Assembly (NCBI GenBank): GCA_045106815.1
Contig: JBGCFG010000009.1
Span: 177,954 to 241,953, forward strand
Length of the DNA: 64,000 nucleotides
Source of the DNA: JAUIAI01 sp045106815
GTDB taxonomy: Bacteria > Pseudomonadota > Gammaproteobacteria > Burkholderiales > Burkholderiaceae_E
Reading direction: 5' to 3'
Made by a program: the position numbers and the translations under genes. Every line of letters begins with the position of its first letter. The stretch's first letter is position 1. This document shows, in pieces, positions 8,671 to 18,101 of this stretch. The notes below the pieces were generated by a model that had not been told where the DNA came from, ran no database searches, and saw only the letters and a list, made by a program, of their open reading frames with translations.

Positions 8671-10000
8671 AAACGCCGGCTCGCTGCAAGCGGTTAGTGA
8701 GCCAAAACGCGACTGAAATAGCGATGATTCCGGATAGAGCAGCGCCTGCCGCCTGACCTGCCAGAGCCCCTTTTGCGCCATAGTAATAGGCGCCCAACCA
8801 CACGAATGGAATGGTGCCAAGCGTTGCTTTGCCCCAATTGGCGATCGTGGACCAAGCCGCTCTATTCAGGTTGTTGAAAGTCGCGTTAGCAACAAACTGC
8901 GCGCCGTCGAAGACGAAGACAACTGCTGTAAACGTACAAAAGAACGCAATCATCGCAGCTGCATCACCAGTGACGCTGAATAGCGCGATTAGGGCATCCT
9001 GAAGCGCAAACAGCGCGAGTGCGACCAGCATAATGAAGCCCGCAGCAAACGCAACAGCTTCACGTACCGTCTTCTTGACGCGGTCAAAGCGTTCAGCACC
9101 GAAGTTTTGCCCGATGATGGGTCCAACTGCACCCGACAGAGAGTACACCACACCGAACGCCACTGGCATGATGCGCGAAACGATTGCATAGCCGGCGACC
9201 GCTCCATCGCCAAAGGTCGCAATGGTTGCGGTTACGAAGGCGTTGCCGATGGGCGTCGCGGTGTTAGTCACCATGGCGGGCGCGGCAATACCGATGATCA
9301 ACCGAAAGTTTGCTGCTAGGTGTTTGAGCGACGGCCTGAAGCAGTAGCCCATACGTCCGAACACCATCCATAGTCCGATGGCACCCATGGCAATCCGCGC
9401 GACTGCAGATGCCGTGGCGGCGCCAGCAACACCCATATCGAAACCAAAGATCAGGATAGGGTCCAGCACAAGATTTACCCCCGCACCGGCCAGCGTGATC
9501 CACATCGCCATATTGGCTTGCCCAAGCGCTCGCAGCACGCCCCCCGCCGCCATGCCGAGCATTAACAGACTCATGAACGGCACCACAATACGCAGGTAGG
9601 TTGTGCCTAGTTCGAGCGCACGACCCTTGGCTCCTATCAAACTGAGTAACTCAGGCACGAACCACCAGACAACGATAGACGCCGGAATCGTGACGCCCAG
9701 AGCAAACACAAAGACGGCGTTGGCTTGCTGCTCGGCTAGATCATCACGCCCAGCCCCGGTCGCACGCGAGACTAGTGCCGACATCGTAATCGCTAGACCA
9801 ATCGAAATAGAGGTCGTAAAAAACAGAATCGACCCAGCATAGCCAATGGCCGATGCCAACTCGACCTCGCCAAGTAAGCTTAGAAAAAACATGTCCGCCA
9901 AATCAACCAGGAACACACCCATCAAGCCAATTGCTGAGGTGAAGGTCATCACCGTGATGTGACCGAACAAAGAGCCTGTCGTAAAGCGAGGGGTACTCAT
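8639..10000 (-). CDS. MATE-family multidrug/metabolite efflux transporter
   Basis: A 453-residue polytopic membrane protein with about twelve hydrophobic helices in two homologous halves, the length and architecture of MATE transporters (DinF/NorM type), which export organic cations or metabolites using a sodium or proton gradient. Characteristic stretches are the N-terminal MGVFLVDLADMFFLSLLG, the GMAAGGVLRALGQ loop at the end of the first half, and a second-half GPIIGQNFGAERFD. The start at 10000 (MSTPRFTTGS) is preferred because the reading frame upstream encodes a Ser/Cys-rich stretch with no family similarity. It is transcribed divergently from the cyclase-family gene, with a 125-base gap that must hold both promoters. 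The substrate is unknown. Confidence 0.88.
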   Translation of the reverse strand: MSTPRFTTGSLFGHITVMTFTSAIGLMGVFLVDLADMFFLSLLGEVELASAIGYAGSILFFTTSISIGLAITMSALVSRATGAGRDDLAEQQANAVFVFALGVTIPASIVVWWFVPELLSLIGAKGRALELGTTYLRIVVPFMSLLMLGMAAGGVLRALGQANMAMWITLAGAGVNLVLDPILIFGFDMGVAGAATASAVARIAMGAIGLWMVFGRMGYCFRPSLKHLAANFRLIIGIAAPAMVTNTATPIGNAFVTATIATFGDGAVAGYAIVSRIMPVAFGVVYSLSGAVGPIIGQNFGAERFDRVKKTVREAVAFAAGFIMLVALALFALQDALIALFSVTGDAAAMIAFFCTFTAVVFVFDGAQFVANATFNNLNRAAWSTIANWGKATLGTIPFVWLGAYYYGAKGALAGQAAGAALSGIIAISVAFWLTNRLQRAGVSTPVRTSAPT

Positions 10001-10125
10001 GGGTGACGATGAACTGGCGATTGGGGAAAGTGTTGCTGGGAGTGGGCCGCCGAGTATAGGCTTATTATCAAGATCAAACCGACTGGCAAACATCAGCACA
10101 GCCCAAAGACAGAGGAGACCCGACG

Positions 10126-11160
10126 ATGAGCAACGAGAAGAACACCCGCTGGCAGAGACGCCCCGAGGGGTCAACCTGGGGTGACTTTGGTGCAGACGAT
10201 CAACTGGGCCGCCTTAACCTCATTACCGCCGAAAAAGTCCAGCAAGGTGTGGCGGAAGTGAAAGAAGGCTTGACGTTCTGTCTAAGCCTGCCGCTCGACA
10301 TGCCAGGTGGCAATATGCTCAATCCACGCCGTTTTCCGCCAAAACTTCAACCAACACGACTGGGTCACTCGCCGCGCTGGATGTTTGAAGTGGGCACAGA
10401 GATTGACGGCGCAACCGACGTCATCAACGATGATGTTGCGATCTTGCATCTGCAATACAGCAGCCAATGGGATAGCTTTGCTCATGCCGGCAGTGTGTTC
10501 GATGCTGACGGTAGCGGCACCGCCCGCCCGATGTTCTACAACGGATTTCGTGGCGGTGTTGAACTACCGGTTGCGAGTGCCTCGGGTGACTGGTATTCCA
10601 GTGGCGTAAAGAAGCTTGGTATCGAGAACTTCGCCCAGCACGGGATTCAAGGTCGCGCTGTACTCATTGATTTGTTTGAACACTATGGCCAAGACCGTAA
10701 GCTGGTGGGTTACGACGACCTAATGGTCATCATCGAAAAAGACAAAGTGACAGTCGAGGCTGGCGATATCCTGCTCTTGCACACGGGGTTTGCAACCCAG
10801 CTTTTGCAATGGGCAGGCCAGCCAGACGAAAACCGCATTCACAATATGTGTGCGGTGCTCGATGGACGTGATGAACGCTTATTGCAATGGATTACAGATA
10901 GTTCTATTGCCGCCATCGCGGCGGACAACTACGCGGTTGAAAACGCAGGCGCTGAAAAACCCGCAGGCCCCTGCGCCATCCTGCCATTGCATGAACACTG
11001 CCTGTTCAAGCTTGGCGTGCCTTTGGGTGAGATTTGGCTGTTGGACGAATTGGCAAAATGGTTGCGCGCGAATGGGCGTTCGCGATGCCTGCTAACGGCG
11101 CCACCCCTAAGGCTACCTGGTGCAGTCGGTTCACCTGTGAGCCCAATTGCAACGGTGTGA
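10126..11160 (+). CDS. Cyclase-family metal-dependent hydrolase (kynurenine formamidase-like)
   Basis: A 344-residue member of the cyclase family (PF04199), which includes kynurenine formamidase, isatin hydrolase and related manganese or zinc amide/ester hydrolases. The family signature is SQWDSFAHAG near residues 112-121, carrying the metal-binding Asp and His, followed by the GDILLLHTGF segment near 208. AGAGGAG eight bases before the ATG at 10126 is a strong ribosome binding site that fixes the start. At 344 residues it is longer than bacterial formamidases (about 210) and resembles the longer group often annotated only as cyclase family protein. No signal peptide is visible, so it is cytoplasmic. 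The substrate is not predictable from neighbours; a divergent MATE exporter lies upstream. Confidence 0.85.
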   Translation: MSNEKNTRWQRRPEGSTWGDFGADDQLGRLNLITAEKVQQGVAEVKEGLTFCLSLPLDMPGGNMLNPRRFPPKLQPTRLGHSPRWMFEVGTEIDGATDVINDDVAILHLQYSSQWDSFAHAGSVFDADGSGTARPMFYNGFRGGVELPVASASGDWYSSGVKKLGIENFAQHGIQGRAVLIDLFEHYGQDRKLVGYDDLMVIIEKDKVTVEAGDILLLHTGFATQLLQWAGQPDENRIHNMCAVLDGRDERLLQWITDSSIAAIAADNYAVENAGAEKPAGPCAILPLHEHCLFKLGVPLGEIWLLDELAKWLRANGRSRCLLTAPPLRLPGAVGSPVSPIATV

Positions 11161-11207
11161 CTAAAGCCGTCCGCCACCACATAGTGGCGACGGACTGGTC
11201 TTCTTAT

Positions 11208-14200
11208 TTATCGCTTGTTTTGCTTGTCAGAAAGGGCTTTAGCTGCGAGAGCGGCCAGATCAGATTCATCGCCCTTTGCGGGCAATCGTGCTTCTTTTGG
11301 CTCGGCCGACGGCGGCTCGGATGGTGACTCAGACGGCACCGAATCGGCTGCAGTATTACCCGCAGGCTTGGATACATTTTGCGCCGGCGCTTCACTATCG
11401 ACTGCGGGTGTTTCCACTGCGCCCGATTGAGGACCGTCAGGCGGCGAAGGCTTGGGTTTGCGCCACAAGCCTGTCGTCGGACGCCAAAGATCTCCCGTCG
11501 CAAATTGCTGCCAGCCCCAACGCAGCCAGTTCAAAAGAGACCAGGCCAGCCAGAGTGCCCAGGCCAGCATCAGAACCCGGTAAACCCATAGCGGGGCAGA
11601 CACCACAGTCGCTTGCGGCATCAGCGCATCGCTGCGGTCTGCGTACCAATTCAAGCGGTAGGCACTGGAGCCGTAGCCGGCAATTTGCATCTCCGGTCTG
11701 CCAAGCAATCCTTGTTGCACAGCCCATAGCAAGATGCCAAGTGATAGCACTGTCAGGCCGGCAATCACGATCTGCAGACTATTATGCGAAAAGGGTTCCA
11801 GGTTATCTGCCAGCCTCGGCCGTGCGGCTAGTAGAAACAACCAGACAACCACCAGTATCCAGGCGAACACAGTGACCTGAGAAAGTCCAATGGCCAGCAG
11901 AAACCATGACACCACGCCAAGCGGTAGTTGCTTCGCACTGGCTTTGGCCAACGCGATAGACAGGACAAGCAAAACCGCCAGCACGCCCCAAATCAAGACC
12001 GCGGGGCCAAGGCGTGGTCCATCAGTCCAAAGCGTCCAGCGGTCTTTTGGAAACACCACCGCGAGCCGTGAATTCACATGGGGCGAGCCCAAATCAACCA
12101 CGGGCGAGTGCCAGGTATTGTCCACGCCAATGTCCTGGCGCCATTTAAGTGCCACCTTCTGCTGACCGGGTACGACGGGCAGAATCAATTCATTACCCGT
12201 CGGGCGCAGCGGCTTGCTTTGTCCGTTAATCGTCACCGATTGCAGAGTCGCTCCCTCAGGAAGCGTAATCGGATGTTGCACACCCTGACTACTGCGCAAA
12301 CGAAACTCAAGGGTCGCATCGCTTGCCCGTACGCCCGGCTCAACCTGCAAGCGGGACTGATCGATCGTTAACGACTGGCCGCCGATACCCGTGGGCCGGC
12401 TCACGCTTAAGGCAACCGTCTCTCCCGCCCAGGGCTTCCAGGTAGGTAACCAGTTCTGTTGCGCGTCCTGGTGATACATCGGGGCAATCCCGTCAGTGCT
12501 GACGCGCCAGATCGGACTAGCCTGCAAACGCCAGGTCTCGTTCATCTGTGGGTCAGTGGCGGCCGTGAGTGTCAACGCATCGACCGGATCGAGCCGGGAG
12601 CGCCAGCTAATGCGACGATCATTGCCGCGTAGCTTAATCAGCACCTGTCCATCGCGGGTTTCAATACCCGACGAAATGACTTTCTCGCCTGGCAGCAGCG
12701 CGACCTGATTGTTGATTGGAAAGCCTCGAGGAGAATGCCGCTCAACGACCGTTTGCACTTCCCAGTTAAGTCCCAATTGCAACGTCCGCGTCACAGCCAG
12801 CAGGGGCGGCAACTCGCGTGACTCGAGTTTGTCGCTATCGCCCTTACTAGCCTTTTCCTTACGCGTCAGTGTGACCTGATTGCGCGCGACACCATTTTCG
12901 TCAATGCCACTGATTGTCCAATCAGACGCATCAGCCTGGATACGGTGTGGCTTCAATGGCAGGCTCAGGCTGATTTGATTCACCTGCGGCAAAGGAATTT
13001 CCAGCCTCACCTCATGCTCACCGGCAGGCACCAACAACCAAAGCTGGCCCTTCTGGTCGCCAAGAATTCGCGAGTCAGTGGCCTGCCCATTCATTGTCAC
13101 GCGTGTGGGCATGAGTCGGCGCGCATCGGCCGGTAAGGGCAGGGCAGTCGTGGCACTGGCATTGACTGACAACACCATCGAGAGACGTTGCTCAGTGAGC
13201 CTCAGGCGCATGTCGCTGATTGCGGCGCGTGGTGCCCGGGTTTGTGGCTTGAGAAGGCGCTGCTCCAACTCCTGTAGCAATTTTTCAGAAGGGAACTGCG
13301 CTGCTTCGCCGGGTGTCAACTGGAGCACCAGAAACAAGGCCGCAACATGCTCAACCCGCCAACGACGCATTGCCGATGGTTTGACTTCAAGGAGCCGCCA
13401 CAAAACGAGCGCCAACAGGAGCAGCATCACCCCTTGTACCACCTGCTTCATGCGTGGCGACAACAGGCGCAGGGTCATAGACTGGCTGGCCAGTACCGGC
13501 CCGTTGAAGGTCAGTCTCACCGAGCGCCACTGCCAGTCCGGTACGCCAGACCCGGTTTGAACTATCGCATCGGGGTCAATGCTACGGAGCGTGCTCAAGT
13601 CCTTCTCACGCGCACTTGAAGGCGCATACGCCGGTCCGCTGCCTTGTTTCTTGACGCGATTGCTCGAATACCGGGGGGCTACATCCTCGACGCGGCTCTC
13701 CTGCTCGATAACAGCCTCCGCCGCCATGTCGGAAGCGCTCCCCCCTTTGCGGGACTGAACGGGTGCGGCGTGACGGGTGGCTTCCAACTGCGGATGCAGG
13801 GCCGTGCGGGCCTGATCGATTACAAACGGCAGGCAAGCCAGGATCAGCAGCAACAAGGTCAGCGCGCGCAACACCTTGAGTGAACTGGCCAACTTGCCGG
13901 CAGGCGGCACCACGCGTAACAGGGCAATCGGTACTAAAGCAGCAAGCCAGACCAGCCTGGGTGCGCCGGGTTCGTGCCAGAGCAGCGTGAGCATCACCGC
14001 CGCCGCGATCGCCCAGGGCCAGCCCCAAAGACGCGCGATCGATACCGCAATAATCAGCACGAGAAAAAGATCGTACAAAGACCAGGCTTCCAACCAGGCA
14101 CCTGGTGCGCTATCAACGCCGGAGACCGACAGAACGCGCCAGCCAGGCGGTGTGTGCAAAGTTGCTGAAACTTTCTGAAAGTCATGGGTCCAGCCAACCA

Positions 14201-15536
14201 CGGGCAAGGTTTTGCTCACTGCACCTGCCTGCTCAGGCGGCGCAATGCGCGCATCGGCCTGCATGTTCAGCTTGCCGCGGCGCACCTCGACCCCGCTGCG
14301 ATTCGAATTCTCTGCTGTTGTGATGAACTGCGCCTGATTATTGATCTTGACCTGACCCAGTGCCATGGCCTCATCAGACTCGAGCCGCCAGGTGCGGGTG
14401 AGCCGTCCACTCAAGCGGTCACGTACGGATAAACCCCCCCCATCAAAATCCAGCCAGAGCTCCCGGTTGAGAGTGAGTTGATCGGGCTCAGGTGTCGGGT
14501 CACCTCGCCGAAGTGTCTTGATCTGAAAAGTGTCCCCGGCATTTACCCGATAGGCGGGCAGATTGGCCCATCGCGACGGAATGGGCGCCTGGCGAGGATC
14601 GATCTGCACAGCATCAACTATCTCTGCCACCCGCATCTGCGGCGCCGCCTGCCAAAGCCAGATTTCTTCGGCTGGCCATCCTTCACCTGCGCGGCGCGCC
14701 TCGAGTGAACTGACTTGGCCCACACGCCGAGCCGTTACTTCAATATTGAAGGTGCCGGGTCGCACCTGAACCCGAAGACTGCCATCGGCCTCAAGTCGGG
14801 CGGGCAGGGTTGATTTAAGACTCAGCGCGATGCTCTCACTCAGCAAAACGTTTGCCAGGTTGATCTCGCGCTGTTTTCCCGAAACTCTGAGCGTGATCGC
14901 CGTGACAACCTTGAGCGGGTGACCATCCTGTACCAGACGGGCCACTTCTATATTCATCGAGTCGTTAGGCGCCTGCTGCTGTTTGACGGTTCGCCCATCA
15001 GCCAGCCAGACCCTTCCCGCGCGTCTGTCCGGGCGTGTTACAACACGGCCGTTGACTGCAAGGCTCACAATGCCTGTGCTCTCGCCTAAGTCGAGTGAAT
15101 CGGGTAAGCGCTGCCACTCGAACTCGCCTGTGAGCTGCCACTCGCCGGGCTGAACATCAACCGCCGGATGACCCTTGACACTCACAACCACCGCCGGCTC
15201 GCCGTTGATCATGACGTTAACCGGCCATTGCCTAACGGAACCAGGCAACACAAGACGACTTTTTGTATATGCCTGAACTGTCTGCGCGAAGCGACCGCCT
15301 GACTCATTCAGTGTTAGTGACATGGCCGACGGCCACACACAACGACGCGTTTCATCGCTAACGTTAACCGGGCAGGCAAGCTCCGGATGTTTTTTCAAGA
15401 CCCAGTCGATCCAGGGGGTGAGTGCGGGCGGCACACCTGACGTATCGGGTGACGCCACCTGCACCGTGGCCCAGGCGCTCGCACTGGCGAGCATGATCAC
15501 AAACGCGAGCAGCATGCTGCGAAGTCGGGAGGACAT
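11208..15536 (-). CDS. Large envelope membrane protein of unknown function, apparently two-fold repeated
   Basis: I do not recognise this 1442-residue protein. It has a signal peptide (residues 1-23, ending SAWA) and then a beta-rich region to about 485. A block of hydrophobic helices spans roughly 488-575, followed by a low-complexity linker, a hydrophobic helix, a second beta-rich region and a second hydrophobic block near the C-terminus. It ends in a Pro/Ser/Glu-rich tail. The two beta-rich regions share a pattern around VNVMINGEPA (residues 107-116) and TRVTMNGQAT in the second half, each followed by a V-x-x-GE-x-x-L/V strand pattern and an LP turn, suggesting internal duplication. The start at 15536 (MSSRLRSMLL) puts the signal peptide at the N-terminus. 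It should be anchored in the inner membrane with large periplasmic domains. Confidence 0.75.
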   Translation of the reverse strand: MSSRLRSMLLAFVIMLASASAWATVQVASPDTSGVPPALTPWIDWVLKKHPELACPVNVSDETRRCVWPSAMSLTLNESGGRFAQTVQAYTKSRLVLPGSVRQWPVNVMINGEPAVVVSVKGHPAVDVQPGEWQLTGEFEWQRLPDSLDLGESTGIVSLAVNGRVVTRPDRRAGRVWLADGRTVKQQQAPNDSMNIEVARLVQDGHPLKVVTAITLRVSGKQREINLANVLLSESIALSLKSTLPARLEADGSLRVQVRPGTFNIEVTARRVGQVSSLEARRAGEGWPAEEIWLWQAAPQMRVAEIVDAVQIDPRQAPIPSRWANLPAYRVNAGDTFQIKTLRRGDPTPEPDQLTLNRELWLDFDGGGLSVRDRLSGRLTRTWRLESDEAMALGQVKINNQAQFITTAENSNRSGVEVRRGKLNMQADARIAPPEQAGAVSKTLPVVGWTHDFQKVSATLHTPPGWRVLSVSGVDSAPGAWLEAWSLYDLFLVLIIAVSIARLWGWPWAIAAAVMLTLLWHEPGAPRLVWLAALVPIALLRVVPPAGKLASSLKVLRALTLLLLILACLPFVIDQARTALHPQLEATRHAAPVQSRKGGSASDMAAEAVIEQESRVEDVAPRYSSNRVKKQGSGPAYAPSSAREKDLSTLRSIDPDAIVQTGSGVPDWQWRSVRLTFNGPVLASQSMTLRLLSPRMKQVVQGVMLLLLALVLWRLLEVKPSAMRRWRVEHVAALFLVLQLTPGEAAQFPSEKLLQELEQRLLKPQTRAPRAAISDMRLRLTEQRLSMVLSVNASATTALPLPADARRLMPTRVTMNGQATDSRILGDQKGQLWLLVPAGEHEVRLEIPLPQVNQISLSLPLKPHRIQADASDWTISGIDENGVARNQVTLTRKEKASKGDSDKLESRELPPLLAVTRTLQLGLNWEVQTVVERHSPRGFPINNQVALLPGEKVISSGIETRDGQVLIKLRGNDRRISWRSRLDPVDALTLTAATDPQMNETWRLQASPIWRVSTDGIAPMYHQDAQQNWLPTWKPWAGETVALSVSRPTGIGGQSLTIDQSRLQVEPGVRASDATLEFRLRSSQGVQHPITLPEGATLQSVTINGQSKPLRPTGNELILPVVPGQQKVALKWRQDIGVDNTWHSPVVDLGSPHVNSRLAVVFPKDRWTLWTDGPRLGPAVLIWGVLAVLLVLSIALAKASAKQLPLGVVSWFLLAIGLSQVTVFAWILVVVWLFLLAARPRLADNLEPFSHNSLQIVIAGLTVLSLGILLWAVQQGLLGRPEMQIAGYGSSAYRLNWYADRSDALMPQATVVSAPLWVYRVLMLAWALWLAWSLLNWLRWGWQQFATGDLWRPTTGLWRKPKPSPPDGPQSGAVETPAVDSEAPAQNVSKPAGNTAADSVPSESPSEPPSAEPKEARLPAKGDESDLAALAAKALSDKQNKR

Positions 15537-15752
15537 GGATATCTCTGAGAGTTGTTCTTTCGCTAGTGTATGAAAGCCACCGCGCCTACCCGATCGATAA
15601 GCCCGATTTTGTTGTCCTAAGCGCAAATTCACTCGACCAGCGGGCCAAACAGCCAGATGGTTATCATCCCGGCAAGGTCGAAACACCACCGTGACGGCCT
15701 GACCAACCAGGCCGTCGAACTCAGCAGGCCGACAAACTCAGGAGATCATCCA

Positions 15753-16124
15753 ATGCGCTTTTTAACCCTAATTCTGCTTTGCCAGCTTGCGGGTGAACTT
15801 GTGGGCAAGGGGGTGCTCTCGTCCGTCCCTGGGCCAGTTCTCGGGATGGTTATCCTGTTCACCGGTCTCATGGTGAAAGGATCAGTACCCGTGGGCCTGA
15901 CTGAGACCGCAAGCTTTATCCTGCGCTACCTGTCATTGCTTTTTGTGCCGGCGGGCGTTGGCATCATGCTCCACTTTCGCCTGCTCGGAGAGGACTGGCC
16001 GGCCGTTGCGGTCGCACTCGTCGTCAGCACCTTGATTACCATTGCCGTCACTGCCAAAGTGATGACCTGGCTAAACCGTTCTGGCAGCGAACCAACAGCG
16101 TCCGTCGGTGCAGGTGAGCCATGA
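15753..16124 (+). CDS. CidA/LrgA-family membrane protein
   Basis: A 123-residue protein with four hydrophobic helices, matching the CidA/LrgA family (holin-like proteins that influence murein hydrolase activity, or in some species export of small metabolites). Family features include the N-terminal LCQLAGELV, the SSVPGPVLGMVILF segment and the LLFVPAGVGIM segment. The start at 15753 has AGGAG eight bases upstream; the longer upstream reading lacks family similarity. It overlaps the LrgB-type gene by four bases (ATGA), so the two are translated together, as is usual for this pair. It is divergent from the large envelope protein, with about 216 bases between. Confidence 0.88.
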   Translation: MRFLTLILLCQLAGELVGKGVLSSVPGPVLGMVILFTGLMVKGSVPVGLTETASFILRYLSLLFVPAGVGIMLHFRLLGEDWPAVAVALVVSTLITIAVTAKVMTWLNRSGSEPTASVGAGEP

Positions 16125-16837
16125 GCGAACTGCGCGATATATGGGCATATTTAAACGAGTCGCCGCTGCTGCATTTGACGCTCACCTTACTGGCTTTTGA
16201 GTTTGCGAGCTGGCTCTATCAGAAGGGAACCTTTAATCCTTTACTCAATCCAGTGCTGGTGACCGTAGCGATTGTGGTTGCGTTCCTGTTGATCACGGAA
16301 ACTGACTACGCCGAGTACTTTGAAGGCGCCAAGTTCATTCACTTTTTGCTCGGGCCCGCAACCGTCGCGCTCGCCATACCGCTATACCAGCAAATCAGCC
16401 GGGTTCGCCAGGCGGCACTACCGATACTGGTGAGCATTGCGGTAGGTTCTGTGACGGCAGCGGTGACCGCCGTCGGAATCGGCTATGCCCTCGGCGGGTC
16501 GCCCGATGCGCTCATGTCGCTCGCCCCTAAATCCGTGACTGTGCCCGTGGCGATGGGCATATCGGAGCAACTGGGTGGCCTGCCATCACTGACCGCTGTG
16601 ATGGTGCTGCTCACTGGCATTACCGGCGCTGTGCTCGGCCCGTTCGTGCTGAACCTGCTGCGCGTAACCGACTGGACGGCGCGTGGTTTGGCTATGGGAG
16701 TGGCGGCGCATGGGATTGGAACGGCCCGGGCGATTCAGGTTAATTCTGTAGCCGGCGCGTTCGCCGGTCTGGCCATGGGGCTCAACGCGTTGATAACCGC
16801 GCTGTTTCTGCCTGTCCTGTGGGCCTGGGTGTTTTAG
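16121..16837 (+). CDS. LrgB/CidB-family membrane protein
   Basis: A 238-residue polytopic protein of the LrgB/CidB family, partner of the CidA/LrgA protein just before it. Visible family stretches are FNPLLNPVLV (residues 38-47), FLLGPATVALAIPLY (about 75-89), APKSVTVPVAMGI (about 134-146) and AAHGIGTARA near 196. These pairs modulate cell-wall hydrolase activity in Staphylococcus, while in other bacteria and plants members act as carriers of short organic acids or glycolate; the role here is open. The gene ends in a four-base tail-to-tail overlap with the next minus-strand gene, and no terminator is visible there. Confidence 0.88.
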   Translation: MSELRDIWAYLNESPLLHLTLTLLAFEFASWLYQKGTFNPLLNPVLVTVAIVVAFLLITETDYAEYFEGAKFIHFLLGPATVALAIPLYQQISRVRQAALPILVSIAVGSVTAAVTAVGIGYALGGSPDALMSLAPKSVTVPVAMGISEQLGGLPSLTAVMVLLTGITGAVLGPFVLNLLRVTDWTARGLAMGVAAHGIGTARAIQVNSVAGAFAGLAMGLNALITALFLPVLWAWVF

Positions 16838-17184
16838 TCGGGGGACTGACTCTCTGCGTCGAGAAAGGGGTCGGCCAGGGCCGGGTCCCAGTTGAGGTGT
16901 TCGCACAATCGGCGAATGATCCACGCCGCCTCAGTTCGGCTCACACCTGACTCCGGCGCGAGTAGGCCCTGATAAAAGCGCTCCAACACATCTGTTTCGG
17001 CGATGCTGAGATCAAACAGCACTTCGCGGGCATTGTCAGACAGCACAGTGCTGAGGTCTTCGCAGAACTCATATCGCCGGTACAGCTCATCGCGGGGCAA
17101 TGACGGCTTGATCTGGCCCGGCGCAACATACAGGGCGGTAAATGCGGGCGGCGTGATTAACTGGTTCTCGTCAGACATCGGCAT
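16834..17184 (-). CDS. Small hypothetical protein (116 aa)
   Basis: I do not recognise this protein. It is 116 residues, acidic, predicted soluble and helical, with no signal peptide. Notable stretches are PGQIKPSLPRDELYRRYEFCEDL near the N-terminus and a helical region SIAETDVLERFYQGLL. It has the coding character of its neighbours and fills the space between LrgB and the DUF1989 gene. Start is ATG at 17184, with an in-frame ATG at 17178 as the alternative. It overlaps lrgB's end by four bases on the opposite strand and is divergent from the next gene. Confidence 0.6.
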   Translation of the reverse strand: MPMSDENQLITPPAFTALYVAPGQIKPSLPRDELYRRYEFCEDLSTVLSDNAREVLFDLSIAETDVLERFYQGLLAPESGVSRTEAAWIIRRLCEHLNWDPALADPFLDAESQSPD

Positions 17185-17234
17185 CAGGCAAAAAGCTAGA
17201 ATTCGCGAGTCTACCGCCCACCGCTATCCAACCT

Positions 17235-18101
17235 ATGATCCGCCCTATGCCTACCCATTCGCAGCCGCCTGCCGATGCCGCCACCCGCCGAAAAGCGCCG
17301 CCGGTCGTTGTATACCCGAACAACAGCTTGCCCGAACCCGACTGGGCGCTGATTGACCAGCTCAAAGCTAACTGGCAGCAAACTGACGAGGTGCGAGTGG
17401 CCCCAAGGCAGGCAGCCACCTTTCGGGTGCCTGCTGGGCATTTGTTCCGGATTGTCAGCACGGAAGGCCCCCAGGTTGGCGATCTGAACCTTTGGCAGGC
17501 CAATGACTTGAGTGAGCGCTTCTTTAGCGGCAAGACGCGCGCGCTCCATGCCACTCATCTCAGTACGGGTCATCGCCTATGGAGCAATCTGCCGTCACTA
17601 AGACCAATGGCCACCATCACGGAGGACACGCTTGCCTGGTATGGCTGGGACGAAGATGGCGCAGGTGTGCACGATGTCATCGGCACTCGATGTGATCCGT
17701 ATACCCACTGCCTGCTCAGCGATGCGCCTTATCACCACTGCTGCCATTCGAATCTGACCCGGGCACTCGCTGCAGAGTTGAATATTTCACTCGCAGAGGC
17801 GGAGCCACACATTCATGATGTACTGAATGTTTTCATGTGTACCGGATTCACGCTCGACACGCACCAGTACTTTATGAAGGCAAGCCCCGTGCGCCCGGGT
17901 GATTATCTGGAGATGCTCGCCGAGATCGACTTGCTCGGTGCGCTTTCTGCTTGCCCTGGGGGAGACTGTTCAGCAGAGCATTCAAGCGATAAAACGCCTT
18001 GCTATCCGCTGATCGTGCAAATTTTCAAGCCTGGTGCAGATGCGCTGGCGAGCTTCAAAAGCGCACCGAAGAGCAACTACGACCGCAGCCACGGCGGCTG
18101 A
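17235..18101 (+). CDS. DUF1989 (urea carboxylase-associated) family protein
   Basis: A 288-residue protein whose central part matches DUF1989, a domain found next to urea carboxylase genes and in other nitrogen-metabolism clusters. Visible family features are FRVPAGHLFRIVSTEGPQVGDLN (about residues 56-78), HLSTGHRLWSN, a GTRCDPYTH segment, and a CCHSNL stretch whose clustered Cys and His residues suggest a metal site. No urea carboxylase is encoded nearby, so this is a stand-alone member. The first ATG (17235) is used; a second at 17247 is possible. It is followed by about 380 bases without a certain gene. Confidence 0.75.
   Translation: MIRPMPTHSQPPADAATRRKAPPVVVYPNNSLPEPDWALIDQLKANWQQTDEVRVAPRQAATFRVPAGHLFRIVSTEGPQVGDLNLWQANDLSERFFSGKTRALHATHLSTGHRLWSNLPSLRPMATITEDTLAWYGWDEDGAGVHDVIGTRCDPYTHCLLSDAPYHHCCHSNLTRALAAELNISLAEAEPHIHDVLNVFMCTGFTLDTHQYFMKASPVRPGDYLEMLAEIDLLGALSACPGGDCSAEHSSDKTPCYPLIVQIFKPGADALASFKSAPKSNYDRSHGG

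Noticed and set aside
10001..10174. Upstream extension of the MATE gene.
   Set aside because: The added residues are Ser/Cys-rich without similarity and would overlap the divergent cyclase-family gene.
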